Source: Candidatus Berkelbacteria bacterium CG_4_9_14_3_um_filter_39_23 (GTDB lineage: Bacteria; Patescibacteriota; UBA1384; GWA2-35-9; CG2-30-39-44). Taken from it: a stretch of 7,950 nucleotides of DNA. The stretch spans positions 1 to 7,950 of the forward strand of contig PFTZ01000110.1 in assembly GCA_002789815.1 (NCBI GenBank), given 5' to 3'. Below, piece after piece: positions 1 to 6,348 of the stretch (positions are counted from its first letter, which is position 1; each line of letters starts with the position of its first letter). Position numbers and translations under genes: made by a program. The notes under the pieces were generated by a model. It was not told the DNA's origin. It ran no database searches and saw only the letters and a program-made list of their open reading frames with translations.

Positions 1-1
1 T

Positions 2-40
2 GCCTCCAAACTTCCCGGGGTAAAACTAATTATTCAATAA
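2..40 (+). CDS. Possible C-terminal end of an upstream gene (partial)
   Basis: One plus-strand frame is open from the window edge and stops at a TAA (38-40) that shares its last base with the ATG of the next gene, giving a TAATG junction. The visible tail reads ASKLPGVKLIIQ. Such overlaps are typical of translationally coupled genes, which is the main support. Only twelve residues are visible, so the product cannot be named. In many bacteria ruvC precedes ruvA, but nothing here shows that this is ruvC. The fragment may also be an untranslated upstream stretch. Confidence 0.4.
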   Translation, partial: ASKLPGVKLIIQ

Positions 41-219
41 TGAAAAAATATATTATATTGGTTATTTCATCCGCTGTTTTGTTAGTCGCCGTATATGTGG
101 CGACATTGTTTATCCCTCAAAGACCGAGCGTGGAAAGCGAGTACAATAACAACGCGATTCAGTCTTTTGAAAATGCGGATTTGGGCGATGAATTAGCGCC
201 GCCAGTTCCAGAATTTTAA
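40..219 (+). CDS. Small membrane-anchored protein (59 aa), function unknown
   Basis: This short gene encodes 59 residues. The N-terminus is MKKY followed by a hydrophobic segment at about residues 5-25, which should act as an uncleaved signal anchor. The rest is a short polar, acidic tail ending in a proline-rich APPVPEF. The tail would lie outside the membrane or in the periplasm-like space. Its ATG overlaps the stop of the possible upstream gene, and its TAA lies two bases before the ruvA start, so it sits firmly in the ruvA transcription unit. No Shine-Dalgarno sequence is visible, and coupling from upstream would explain translation. The frame stays open to the window edge, but the Lys-rich start plus membrane helix makes this ATG the natural start. 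I do not recognise a family. A link to RuvA function is not implied by its sequence. Confidence 0.72.
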   Translation: MKKYIILVISSAVLLVAVYVATLFIPQRPSVESEYNNNAIQSFENADLGDELAPPVPEF

Positions 220-221
220 TT

Positions 222-770
222 ATGATTAGATTTTTACGCGGGAAGGTGATAGATAATTTTCCCACCATTATTGACGTTAATGGCGTTGGTTATGAAGTGA
301 GCACGCCAGTTGATTTTATGATTGGCGACAAAATCGAGGTATGGACGCATCATTTTGTTCGCGAGGATCGGAACGAGCTTTACGGGTTTAAAGAAAAAGA
401 CGATCTAAGGTTTTTTGAACTGCTACTTGATGTTTCAGGGGTTGGTCCAAAAGTGGCGCTGTCGATTTGTCGGGGTCTGACCAGCCAAAAAATTGAAGAA
501 GCAATCGTGGGGCAAGATGTGCAGATGCTTACCACTGTGCCGGGGCTGGGTAAAAAATTAGCTCAAAAAATTATTATTGAGCTTAAATCCAAACTCGAAA
601 AATCAGGCGCGGTTGATTTTAAAAAATTTCAGGAGTCGTCGGAGGTGGCAGACGCGCTTAAATCGCTTGGCTATTCGCAAAAAGAAATCTATGGTATAAT
701 AAAAAAAGTTCCGAGTAATCTGTCCAGCACTGAGCAGATTTCTTGGGCGCTACAAAATATGAAAAAATAA
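222..770 (+). CDS. ruvA: Holliday junction branch migration protein RuvA
   Basis: RuvA forms a tetramer that holds a Holliday junction open in a square-planar form and recruits the RuvB motor for branch migration. All three domains are visible in 182 residues, slightly shorter than E. coli RuvA. The N-terminal OB fold (about 1-60) has MIRFLRGKVI and GVGYEV. The acidic pin that separates strands is present as E48-D49 in VRED. Domain II (about 62-135) carries two helix-hairpin-helix motifs, GVGPK at 73-77 and GLGKK at 108-112. Domain III (about 138-182), with EVADALKSLGYSQKEI, is the RuvB-contacting UBA-like domain. No Shine-Dalgarno sequence precedes the ATG, which starts two bases after the preceding stop, so translation is probably coupled. 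ruvB and ruvC are not in the window. The next gene begins five bases downstream. Confidence 0.97.
   Translation: MIRFLRGKVIDNFPTIIDVNGVGYEVSTPVDFMIGDKIEVWTHHFVREDRNELYGFKEKDDLRFFELLLDVSGVGPKVALSICRGLTSQKIEEAIVGQDVQMLTTVPGLGKKLAQKIIIELKSKLEKSGAVDFKKFQESSEVADALKSLGYSQKEIYGIIKKVPSNLSSTEQISWALQNMKK
692..700 (+). promoter_or_regulatory. Candidate extended -10 promoter inside ruvA
   Basis: The 3' part of ruvA contains TG, one base, then a perfect TATAAT (695-700). This is the extended -10 form, which can work with a weak -35. No good -35 lies at 16-18 bases. Transcription would start near 707, about 70 bases before the next ATG at 776, so it could drive the three surface-protein genes apart from ruvA. 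In AT-rich coding DNA such matches also arise by chance. Confidence 0.35.
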
Positions 771-775
771 CAAGT

Positions 776-1186
776 ATGCAATTTTCAGTTTTAAAATTAT
801 GGGCAGATATAGTGGTTGTTTTAGTTTTTGGGATTGCGCTTAATTTTTTAATCAGTATAAAATATGTCCTTGCCCAGCCAGATTTGCCTGATCTGGGAAG
901 CGATGGATCAGTGCTTGAGGATCCAAACAGCTCGAGTTTTTCAGATAGTAATATTTTTTTTGAAGATACTAATTTAAATTCTGACGCAACGGTGGACACC
1001 ACCGCTACTTCTGCGACTGATGCGACCGCTGATACTACGGCTACCACTGCCACAACTTCCACCAGCGCGACAACGGTTTCAGTGGCTGACAGTAGCACTG
1101 GCGCGGACACGGCAATTGTTTTTAGCTTGGCTGGCGGTTTATCGCTTGTGACATTATTAATTATAAATAAAATGGCGCGCTTATGA
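776..1186 (+). CDS. Ala/Thr-rich secreted protein with C-terminal membrane anchor
   Basis: A predicted 136-residue surface protein. The N-terminus has a hydrophobic signal segment (about 11-30) ending YVLA-QPD, a plausible signal peptidase I site after residue 33. The mature protein is acidic and Ser/Asp-rich (34-70). It then has a low-complexity Ala/Thr/Asp stretch (71-100), the kind that forms an extended, often glycosylated stalk. The C-terminus has STGAD (107-111), a hydrophobic helix (about 112-131) and a short basic tail, NKMARL, like a C-terminal sorting or anchoring signal. I chose ATG 776 because the alternative upstream TTG (743) lies inside ruvA and adds polar residues ahead of the signal segment. 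No Shine-Dalgarno sequence is seen. The stop overlaps the next start as ATGA, implying coupling. I recognise no domain family, and stalk and anchor roles are inferred from composition. Confidence 0.8.
   Translation: MQFSVLKLWADIVVVLVFGIALNFLISIKYVLAQPDLPDLGSDGSVLEDPNSSSFSDSNIFFEDTNLNSDATVDTTATSATDATADTTATTATTSTSATTVSVADSSTGADTAIVFSLAGGLSLVTLLIINKMARL
986..1075 (+). repeat. Low-complexity Ala/Thr/Asp coding repeat
   Basis: This stretch repeats GCN-ACN-GAT type codons without a strict unit and encodes the Thr-rich stalk (residues 71-100 of the protein starting at 776). It leaves the opposite strand free of stops, creating a false minus-strand reading frame. Such tracts can vary in length between strains. 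Confidence 0.6.
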
Positions 1187-1896
1187 ATCAAAAATATTTA
1201 TTGATTTTATCACTGGCAGTGTTTTTTGTCGCGTCAATCGCGCTTACTTGGTATATTGCGACCAAGTGGAAAATTTCAGCTAATGTTGCGCCTGTGGCAA
1301 CTACCACAAAAACCGCTACGACCGAGCCAGCCAGTACCACCCAAACAAATGTCGCCGTAAACACTACGGCTGAGTTGGTAAATTTAATTTTGCAACCAGG
1401 TTTTAATTTGAAAACAATCCCGTATTATCTGGCGCCTAGCGACGGAAAGAATATATTTTCACAGCTCAAATCTAGCGAAGCTTTTATCTTGATTGGAGAG
1501 AAATGGAGCAGTTTGCTGGAAACCGGCTCGCTATCGCCCGGGCAAGGGGTGATAATAAAATCCGGTGAAGGAGAGGTATATAAATTACCAGTAAGCGCGA
1601 CCAAGGTTGACGAAACAAAACCCTTTACCATTCATTTGAAAACCGGCTGGAACGCCATTGGTAATCCGTTTTCATTTGATGTAAAATGGAATCCGATAAT
1701 CAAAGTTGCACAAGGAAGCACCACGTTTGCCAAAGCGACCGAGGCTCATATTTTATCTGGCGCCAAACGATATAGCGCGGCTGGCAAAGAATATGAAGAC
1801 ATTGCTACTGATAGCGCTTGGAAAACCTTTGAAGGACTTTTAATCAAATCAGGTGGGGAGATGGATTTAATCATCGACCCGACCTTAAAACCATAA
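1183..1896 (+). CDS. Membrane-anchored extracellular protein with two tandem copies of one domain
   Basis: A 237-residue protein with an N-terminal membrane anchor (about 5-27), a Thr/Ala-rich linker (34-64) and two related segments. Copy 1 spans about 65-137 and copy 2 about 147-232. Both begin with a beta-strand plus Gly-aromatic-Asn (LQPGFNLKTIP; LKTGWNAIGNP). Both contain an EAxIL-x-G-x-K element (EAFILIGEK at 99; EAHILSGAK at 187). Both end in a G-[IL]-[IL]-IKSG strand pair (GVIIKSGEGEVYKLP; GLLIKSGGEMDLII). The GWNxIGNP pattern occurs in beta-rich modules of bacterial surface proteins, so a surface-binding or structural role is plausible, but I cannot name a family. Its ATG overlaps the previous stop (ATGA), with no Shine-Dalgarno sequence. 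The next gene starts 13 bases after its stop. No catalytic residues are recognisable. Confidence 0.82.
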   Translation: MNQKYLLILSLAVFFVASIALTWYIATKWKISANVAPVATTTKTATTEPASTTQTNVAVNTTAELVNLILQPGFNLKTIPYYLAPSDGKNIFSQLKSSEAFILIGEKWSSLLETGSLSPGQGVIIKSGEGEVYKLPVSATKVDETKPFTIHLKTGWNAIGNPFSFDVKWNPIIKVAQGSTTFAKATEAHILSGAKRYSAAGKEYEDIATDSAWKTFEGLLIKSGGEMDLIIDPTLKP

Positions 1897-1909
1897 AATA
1901 ACAAAAATT

Positions 1910-2416
1910 ATGAAAAAAAGAATTTTTATTACTTTGTCCTCTGCGGTGGTGCTGGGCGTGGTGGCGGTTGCCTCTGTCACTTATTTTTCAACTCAAAAAT
2001 TAATCATCAGCGCGGATCAAAAAATTAGCGCCAATGTCGTGGCGTTTTCAGTTCTTGACCAAAAAGCAAAAATTGGCGAGGCAGTGGGGGGCGAAGTAGC
2101 GGTAAATGCGCCGATGAGAATTGCTTCGATGGATTTGTATTTTCAATATGACGCGAGCGCGCTGAAAGTGGATCGAGTGGAAATAGCTGACAGCTACAAA
2201 GATACGGTTTCTGCCAACGTAAATGTTTCGGATTCAAAGATCCGTTTTTCATCCAGCGCCAAAGGGATCTATTCAGGCGCTATCGCCAAAGTTTTTTTTG
2301 TCGCTCAAAAATCAGGCGAGACAGCGGTAAGTATATCAAATGACTCACGCGTCACTAATTTGCAAGGCGAAGATATTATTTTGGTCTATAAAAAGGGAAA
2401 GTTTTTGGTGGAGTAG
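1910..2416 (+). CDS. Membrane-anchored protein with a cohesin-like domain
   Basis: A 168-residue protein. MKKR is followed by a membrane segment (about 5-27) and a single extracytoplasmic beta-sandwich. The pattern DLYFQYDASALKVDRVEI (75-92), then a strand-rich section, then GAIAKVFFVAQKSGETAVSI (123-142), followed by the D/G-containing LQGEDI, matches the cohesin / carbohydrate-binding-like fold. In that fold a strand ends with YDxxxLKV and a later strand reads GxIAxVxF. Cohesins bind dockerins in cellulosomes, but many bacteria and archaea carry isolated cohesin-like domains in other surface proteins. No dockerin is seen in this window. It follows two other secreted proteins, so a shared cell-surface assembly is a reasonable inference. 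No Shine-Dalgarno sequence is visible before the ATG. The gene is the last of the run. Confidence 0.8.
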   Translation: MKKRIFITLSSAVVLGVVAVASVTYFSTQKLIISADQKISANVVAFSVLDQKAKIGEAVGGEVAVNAPMRIASMDLYFQYDASALKVDRVEIADSYKDTVSANVNVSDSKIRFSSSAKGIYSGAIAKVFFVAQKSGETAVSISNDSRVTNLQGEDIILVYKKGKFLVE

Positions 2417-2449
2417 GGCTTGGTATAAAATTTGCGCCTAATTTTTTTT

Positions 2450-2473
2450 AAAAAAACCCCAGCTTGGCTGGGG
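2450..2473 (-). terminator. Intrinsic terminator for the minus-strand gene
   Basis: A perfect 7-bp GC-rich stem, CCCCAGC (2457-2463) with GCTGGGG (2467-2473) around a three-base loop, is followed on the minus strand by seven T residues (complement of 2450-2456). It lies 27 bases past the stop of the unknown minus-strand gene. On the plus strand the hairpin is followed by GCGCAG with no T tract, so it should be weak for the surface-protein run arriving from the left. No other plus-strand terminator is visible in 2417-2500. Confidence 0.88.
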
Positions 2474-2500
2474 CGCAGTGGTTGGCAATTTTGATGCCAT

Positions 2501-3571
2501 TTAAAGCTCGGATATTTTTGTCGGATAAATTGTTTCCAGCGATTTTTGCAAAAAGGTTCTGGCTCTTTTTAGCTCTGTTATAGCAGAGCCAGTATCGTCA
2601 GTCTTAAGCGCGTCTGACGCTCTTTTCATTCTGGAAACAGCATGTCGCGCGCTGTTTCTAGCCGGTCGGCACAGAATTGCTAGCTCTAATTGGCTAGCTC
2701 GACTTATCAGCGCTTGGCTAATTGTTTGCTTGGATTGCAGTATTGTGCTTGACGTAAATTGTTCTAAATAGCTATCAAGCATTTTAATGGTGGATTTAAT
2801 AACAGAAATATATTGCCCAATCATTTTTTTGCTGGCTTGTTGACGCGCGGCGATAATCGGCGAAATAGCATTGATTGAATCTTGCCTATTTCTAATTGCT
2901 TGGACCATTTTTTCAATTTCTGGAATGATGTTAGACAATATTGCCCTGACTGCGCTTATTCTGGCGCCAAGAAGTGTAGCTTTTTCAGCTACAAAAGCTT
3001 TATCATTATCATAGCAAAACCGGAAAAGCGCTTGAACGCGCGCCAGCGCTTGAGCTAATACTTGTTTTTCCTCTGAGGATGGATTTTTAGGAAAGGAAAA
3101 TTCCCGTTCTTCCAGCTCGGCAAGCGCCATTTCAAGCTGGATTTCTTCTTTAAGGTATCCTTCTTGGATGTTGCCAAGAATATGGCTTTGCATTCTTTGA
3201 AAATGAAGCAAGTCGTCAACAAATAAAAATACATACAAATATCTCTCGTTGCCTTTTACGATCCATTGGTTGGGAATTTGTGTTTTTCTTTCCAGTTCGT
3301 TAAATATCTTTTTTGCTTTGGGTGATTTGATTCGTAACCAGCAGGAAACCAAAATTGTACCCACTGGAATTTGTCGATCGTTTCGCCCCCACAATGTCCT
3401 GCCGGCTGGATTCTTTTTTCTGGTTGCAATACCGACTGCTTTGGTTGATTTTGAAACAATATACGCGCCAGGCGCGCCCGGTATTTTCTGGAGTTCGATT
3501 GCCTTTTGGTCAATCCATAGTTTCATTACATAGAGAAATTTCATCGCGATTTCATATCTTCGCAATGCCAT
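2501..3571 (-). CDS. Conserved-looking hypothetical protein (356 aa), function unknown
   Basis: I do not recognise this 356-residue protein. It has no signal peptide or membrane helix. The N-terminal third (about 17-120) looks mixed alpha/beta, with GAPGAYIVSKSTKAVGIAT, a basic GRTLWGRNDRQIPVG segment (57-71) and a hydrophobic YLYVFLFVDD strand (111-120). From about 125 to the end it is mostly helical, with charged heptad-like stretches (for example 140-157 and 200-230) and a basic Arg-rich C-terminal helix set (302-340). This could be a small N-terminal domain plus a long helical bundle. The ATG is fixed by an AAGGAGG ribosome binding site seven bases upstream. The gene stands alone against the surrounding genes, with its own promoter and terminator. 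A nucleic-acid role would fit the basic segments but is not shown. Confidence 0.75.
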   Translation of the reverse strand: MALRRYEIAMKFLYVMKLWIDQKAIELQKIPGAPGAYIVSKSTKAVGIATRKKNPAGRTLWGRNDRQIPVGTILVSCWLRIKSPKAKKIFNELERKTQIPNQWIVKGNERYLYVFLFVDDLLHFQRMQSHILGNIQEGYLKEEIQLEMALAELEEREFSFPKNPSSEEKQVLAQALARVQALFRFCYDNDKAFVAEKATLLGARISAVRAILSNIIPEIEKMVQAIRNRQDSINAISPIIAARQQASKKMIGQYISVIKSTIKMLDSYLEQFTSSTILQSKQTISQALISRASQLELAILCRPARNSARHAVSRMKRASDALKTDDTGSAITELKRARTFLQKSLETIYPTKISEL

Positions 3572-3578
3572 TTTCCGT

Positions 3579-3585
3579 CCTCCTT
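3579..3585 (-). promoter_or_regulatory. Strong Shine-Dalgarno site of the minus-strand unknown gene
   Basis: On the minus strand AAGGAGG ends seven bases before the ATG at 3571, close to the ideal match and spacing. It decides the start over the internal Met at residues 10 and 16. It stands out because none of the recombination, surface or ComEA-like genes in this window has such a site. Confidence 0.88.
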
Positions 3586-3645
3586 GTCAAAGTGCTTGGG
3601 TAATTTGTGTTTGATTGCCTCTTGCTGTTAATAATGCCATGAAGC

Positions 3646-3674
3646 TTGACAACCAATACCAAATTAAGTATAAA
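3646..3674 (+). promoter_or_regulatory. Sigma-70-type promoter upstream of recG
   Basis: A perfect -35 TTGACA (3646-3651), a 17-base spacer and TATAAA (3669-3674) form a near-consensus promoter pointing to recG. Transcription would start near 3681, leaving a leader of roughly 93 bases before the recG ATG. The -10 overlaps the -10 of a minus-strand promoter. Confidence 0.72.
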
Positions 3675-3694
3675 TTTTTTTACCAATAAATCAA
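3667..3694 (-). promoter_or_regulatory. Divergent promoter for the minus-strand unknown gene
   Basis: Read on the minus strand, TTGATT (complement of 3689-3694), a 16-base spacer and TATACT (complement of 3667-3672) form a good promoter. The start would fall near 3660, about 89 bases before the ATG at 3571. Its -10 shares bases with the recG promoter -10, so polymerase could not occupy both at once. Confidence 0.58.
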
Positions 3695-3758
3695 GTATGA
3701 TAGTTGGCTTGTTGCATGGGTTTTAAATTTATTTTTTACTAGTGAATTAGAGAAAATT

Positions 3759-3767
3759 TGTTATGAT
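3759..3767 (+). promoter_or_regulatory. Candidate second recG promoter giving a leaderless transcript
   Basis: TG, one base, TATGAT (3762-3767) is an extended -10 element placed so that transcription would start at about 3774-3775, at or next to the A of the recG ATG. That would give a leaderless mRNA, which fits the lack of any Shine-Dalgarno sequence before recG. No -35 is evident. Confidence 0.38.
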
Positions 3768-3773
3768 AAAGAT

Positions 3774-5819
3774 ATGCTTGATATAAATTCAAAAATTGAA
3801 ACAATTTACGGCGTGGGCGAGAAAGCGCAAAAAGAATTGGCAAAAATAAGTTTAGCCACGGTTTTAGATATACTTTACTATTTTCCCTGGCGATACGACG
3901 ACTGGACTGATATAAAACCGATTCGCTCCATTAGGATAAATGAGGAAGCGGTTGTTTTTGTAACGATTAAAAAAATTTTTATCCAACGTACGATGCGAAA
4001 AAGAATGATAATTATCAAGGCAAAAATCTCAGACGAAAGCGGAGAGATTGAAGCCATTTGGTTTAACCAACCGTTTTTGGAGCGCGTTTTGACAGTCGGG
4101 TCAAAATGGTACTTGGTTGGCAAAGGCGCGTTTTTTAACCAAAAAAAGATATTCTCCGTTAAAGCCCAAGAAAAAACAGCGCAAATTGTCCCAATCTATC
4201 ATTCGTCAGGATTTCTAAAATCAAACTTTTTTCGACGAATTATTAAAATATGTCTGGGCGCAAATAATCAAATTTCTGAATATCTGCCTGATTTTGTGAT
4301 GCAAAAGTTTCGATTGATAGAGCTTCAAAGCGCCATAAATTTTATTCATCAGCCTGCCAGTAATCCAATTTTGCAAAAAGCCAAAAGGCGACTGGCATTT
4401 GACGAGCTATTTATAATCAGCTTGTCGCTACTTTTATTACGACAAAAAAGAAATCGAAAGAAAGCTTTAGTTGCGAAAGCGCCAGTTGATAAATTAAAAA
4501 TTTTTACCGAAAATTTACCATTTAAATTGACTAATGACCAAAGGCGCTCGGCTTGGCAAATAATTTTGGATATGGAAAAATCTCGACCGATGAATCGCTT
4601 GTTGCAAGGCGATGTGGGATCGGGTAAAACCATTGTAGCGCTTCTGGCGTCCATTTCAGTGCTGGAAAATAGTTTTCAGGTTGCATGGCTGGCGCCGACC
4701 GAAGCGCTGGCGCGCCAGCACTTTGACACTATCAATAAATTTACTGGCAATAAATTAGCCATCGGACTATTGACCAGCTCTATCGCCAAATATAAAGATA
4801 AAAAAATTTCCAAAGTCGAATTGATTAAAAATATCGCGCAAGAAAAAGTTAAAATTATTATCGCCACGCACGCTTTGCTTGCCAATAAAGTTATCATCCC
4901 AAAATTAAATTTATTGATCGTTGACGAGCAACATCGTTTTGGCGTAAAACAGAGATCCCAACTCATTGGCGCAAAAAAAAGCTCTCCGCATTTTTTGTCA
5001 ATGACTGCTACTCCGATCCCGCGCACTTTGTCGCTGGCGCTTTACGGCGATCTGGATATTTCAATTATTCGCGAAAAACCATTGGGTAGAAAAAAAATTA
5101 TCACAGAATTAGTAGGGGAAAATTTGCGATCGCAAAAGTATAACTTTATTGAAAAACAAATCACCAGCGGTCGGCAAGCTTTTATTATTTGCCCTTTAAT
5201 AGAAGAGCCAGAGCCAAGTAAAAGCCTGTTTGATTTAGATAAAAAATCAGTGGTAGCAGAATATAAAAAAATTAAAAAAAAAGTTTTTTCGCAAAAAAAA
5301 GTGGCGATGCTTCATGGAAAAATGAAACCAAAAGAAAAGCAAAAGGTTATGCAAGAATTTAAAAACGGAAAAATTGACATTCTTGTTTCAACCGCAGTGG
5401 TAGAAGTAGGAATCGATATTGCCAACGCGACAATAATGATGGTCGAGGGCGCTGATAAATTCGGTTTGGCGCAACTGCATCAATTTCGTGGTCGGGTGGG
5501 CAGAAGCGACCGCCAGTCGTATTGTTTTTTGTTTTCGTCAAGCGCCAATGAAAAAACTCATCAACGACTTATGGCAATGGAGCAATTGGACGATGGTTTT
5601 AAATTAGCGGAAATTGATTTGAAAATGCGCGGTCCGGGAATTTTCTCTGGCATCAAGCAATCCGGCTTTGGCAATTTGAAGATGGCTAGTATTTTTGATA
5701 CAATGCTGTTGACAGAGGCAAAGCAAGGCGCGGAGTTGACTTTAAGTCGCGGACTTAAAAATTTTCCGATTTTAGATGAAAAAGTTACAGAGTTCACTCA
5801 GCACGAGCATTTGGAATAA
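3774..5819 (+). CDS. recG: ATP-dependent DNA helicase RecG
   Basis: RecG is a superfamily 2 double-stranded DNA translocase that remodels stalled replication forks and Holliday junctions. The 681 residues are close to full length for the family. The N-terminal wedge region starts with GVGEKAQKELAKI (13-25) and FPWRYDDW (37-44). An OB-type wedge lies around 55-130. Helicase motifs run in order: Walker A GDVGSGKT (279-286), Ia APTEALARQ (307-315), the RecG-type DEQH box (384-387) and TATPIPRTL (411-419). The second lobe has LHGKM (513), VSTAVVEVGIDI (538-549) and QLHQFRGRVGR (567-577). The RecG signature DLKMRGPGIFSGIKQSGF (615-632) follows. No key motif is missing. There is no Shine-Dalgarno sequence before the ATG, and two upstream promoter candidates are listed separately. 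The next gene starts 16 bases after the stop. Confidence 0.98.
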   Translation: MLDINSKIETIYGVGEKAQKELAKISLATVLDILYYFPWRYDDWTDIKPIRSIRINEEAVVFVTIKKIFIQRTMRKRMIIIKAKISDESGEIEAIWFNQPFLERVLTVGSKWYLVGKGAFFNQKKIFSVKAQEKTAQIVPIYHSSGFLKSNFFRRIIKICLGANNQISEYLPDFVMQKFRLIELQSAINFIHQPASNPILQKAKRRLAFDELFIISLSLLLLRQKRNRKKALVAKAPVDKLKIFTENLPFKLTNDQRRSAWQIILDMEKSRPMNRLLQGDVGSGKTIVALLASISVLENSFQVAWLAPTEALARQHFDTINKFTGNKLAIGLLTSSIAKYKDKKISKVELIKNIAQEKVKIIIATHALLANKVIIPKLNLLIVDEQHRFGVKQRSQLIGAKKSSPHFLSMTATPIPRTLSLALYGDLDISIIREKPLGRKKIITELVGENLRSQKYNFIEKQITSGRQAFIICPLIEEPEPSKSLFDLDKKSVVAEYKKIKKKVFSQKKVAMLHGKMKPKEKQKVMQEFKNGKIDILVSTAVVEVGIDIANATIMMVEGADKFGLAQLHQFRGRVGRSDRQSYCFLFSSSANEKTHQRLMAMEQLDDGFKLAEIDLKMRGPGIFSGIKQSGFGNLKMASIFDTMLLTEAKQGAELTLSRGLKNFPILDEKVTEFTQHEHLE

Positions 5820-5835
5820 GGGCAGTAAAGCCAAA

Positions 5836-6348
5836 ATGTGGTTTGAAAATTACCGCACAATTTTTGGACTTATTTTAATTTTTTCAATTTTGTCTGCTGG
5901 GGTTGTGTATGTTTTTTCGCAGTCGCGAGCAGTTGGTCCGACCTTTAATAGTCAGATGGAATCGCTAAAAAAGCAAAACGAAGAATTGGTAGCAAAATTA
6001 AAAAATGTTGAGGATAAGCATAATCAATTAGTGGGTGAATTTCAAAATGCCAAAAGCGAGGCGGAAAAACAAGTGGCAGGCGAGACAACCGAAAGTGTTT
6101 CAGTTAAAACGATTACTCAAAATTCCAGTTCGGCAGTGCCATCGCCAGTCCAGTCTGGAAAAATCAATGTGAACACCGCTTCTGCCAGTAGTCTTGATAG
6201 TTTGCCGGGCATTGGTCCGTCATACGCCGGACGGATTATTGATTATCGCGAAGCAAACGGCGGGTTTAAAGCGATTGAGGAAGTGATGAATGTCAAAGGT
6301 ATCGGACCAAAAACTTTTGAAAAAATTAAGGATAAAATTACGATATAA
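5836..6348 (+). CDS. Membrane-anchored helix-hairpin-helix protein, ComEA-like
   Basis: A 170-residue protein in three parts: an N-terminal membrane helix (about 8-28), a coiled-coil stretch (about 38-80, ESLKKQNEELVAKLKNVED) with a Ser/Thr/Val linker, and a C-terminal double helix-hairpin-helix domain (109-170). The last has the ComEA pattern INVNTASASSLDSLPGIGPS, then IIDYREANGGF and VKGIGPKTFEKI. ComEA binds double-stranded DNA outside the membrane and passes it to ComEC during natural transformation. The usual SLBB domain between helix and DNA-binding part is absent, replaced by the coiled coil, and no comEC is in view, so an uptake role is inferred. I chose ATG 5836, just ahead of the membrane helix. 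An upstream in-frame ATG (5776) lies inside recG and would add 20 polar residues. Only a weak, distant AAGGG precedes it. It probably shares the recG transcript. Confidence 0.86.
   Translation: MWFENYRTIFGLILIFSILSAGVVYVFSQSRAVGPTFNSQMESLKKQNEELVAKLKNVEDKHNQLVGEFQNAKSEAEKQVAGETTESVSVKTITQNSSSAVPSPVQSGKINVNTASASSLDSLPGIGPSYAGRIIDYREANGGFKAIEEVMNVKGIGPKTFEKIKDKITI

Noticed and set aside
743..775. TTG start extending the surface protein into ruvA
   Set aside because: It would place eleven polar residues before the signal segment and overlap ruvA by 28 bases; ATG 776 fits the signal peptide better.
658..1191. A 177-residue minus-strand reading frame opposite the Ala/Thr-rich gene
   Set aside because: It mirrors the repetitive GCN/ACN codons of the plus-strand gene, gives a biased Val/Ser/Ala product and overlaps the end of ruvA; the plus-strand gene has a signal peptide and an ATGA junction.
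2457..2473. The GC hairpin as a plus-strand terminator for the surface-protein genes
   Set aside because: The plus strand has no T tract after the hairpin; the T run lies on the minus-strand side only.
3249..3603. Plus-strand reading frames of 94 and 82 residues over the minus-strand unknown gene
   Set aside because: They are opposite-strand shadows; the minus-strand frame has a strong ribosome binding site, a promoter and a terminator.
5776..5835. ATG start extending the ComEA-like protein into recG
   Set aside because: The added 20 residues are the recG end read in another frame and precede the membrane helix; ATG 5836 gives a normal signal anchor.
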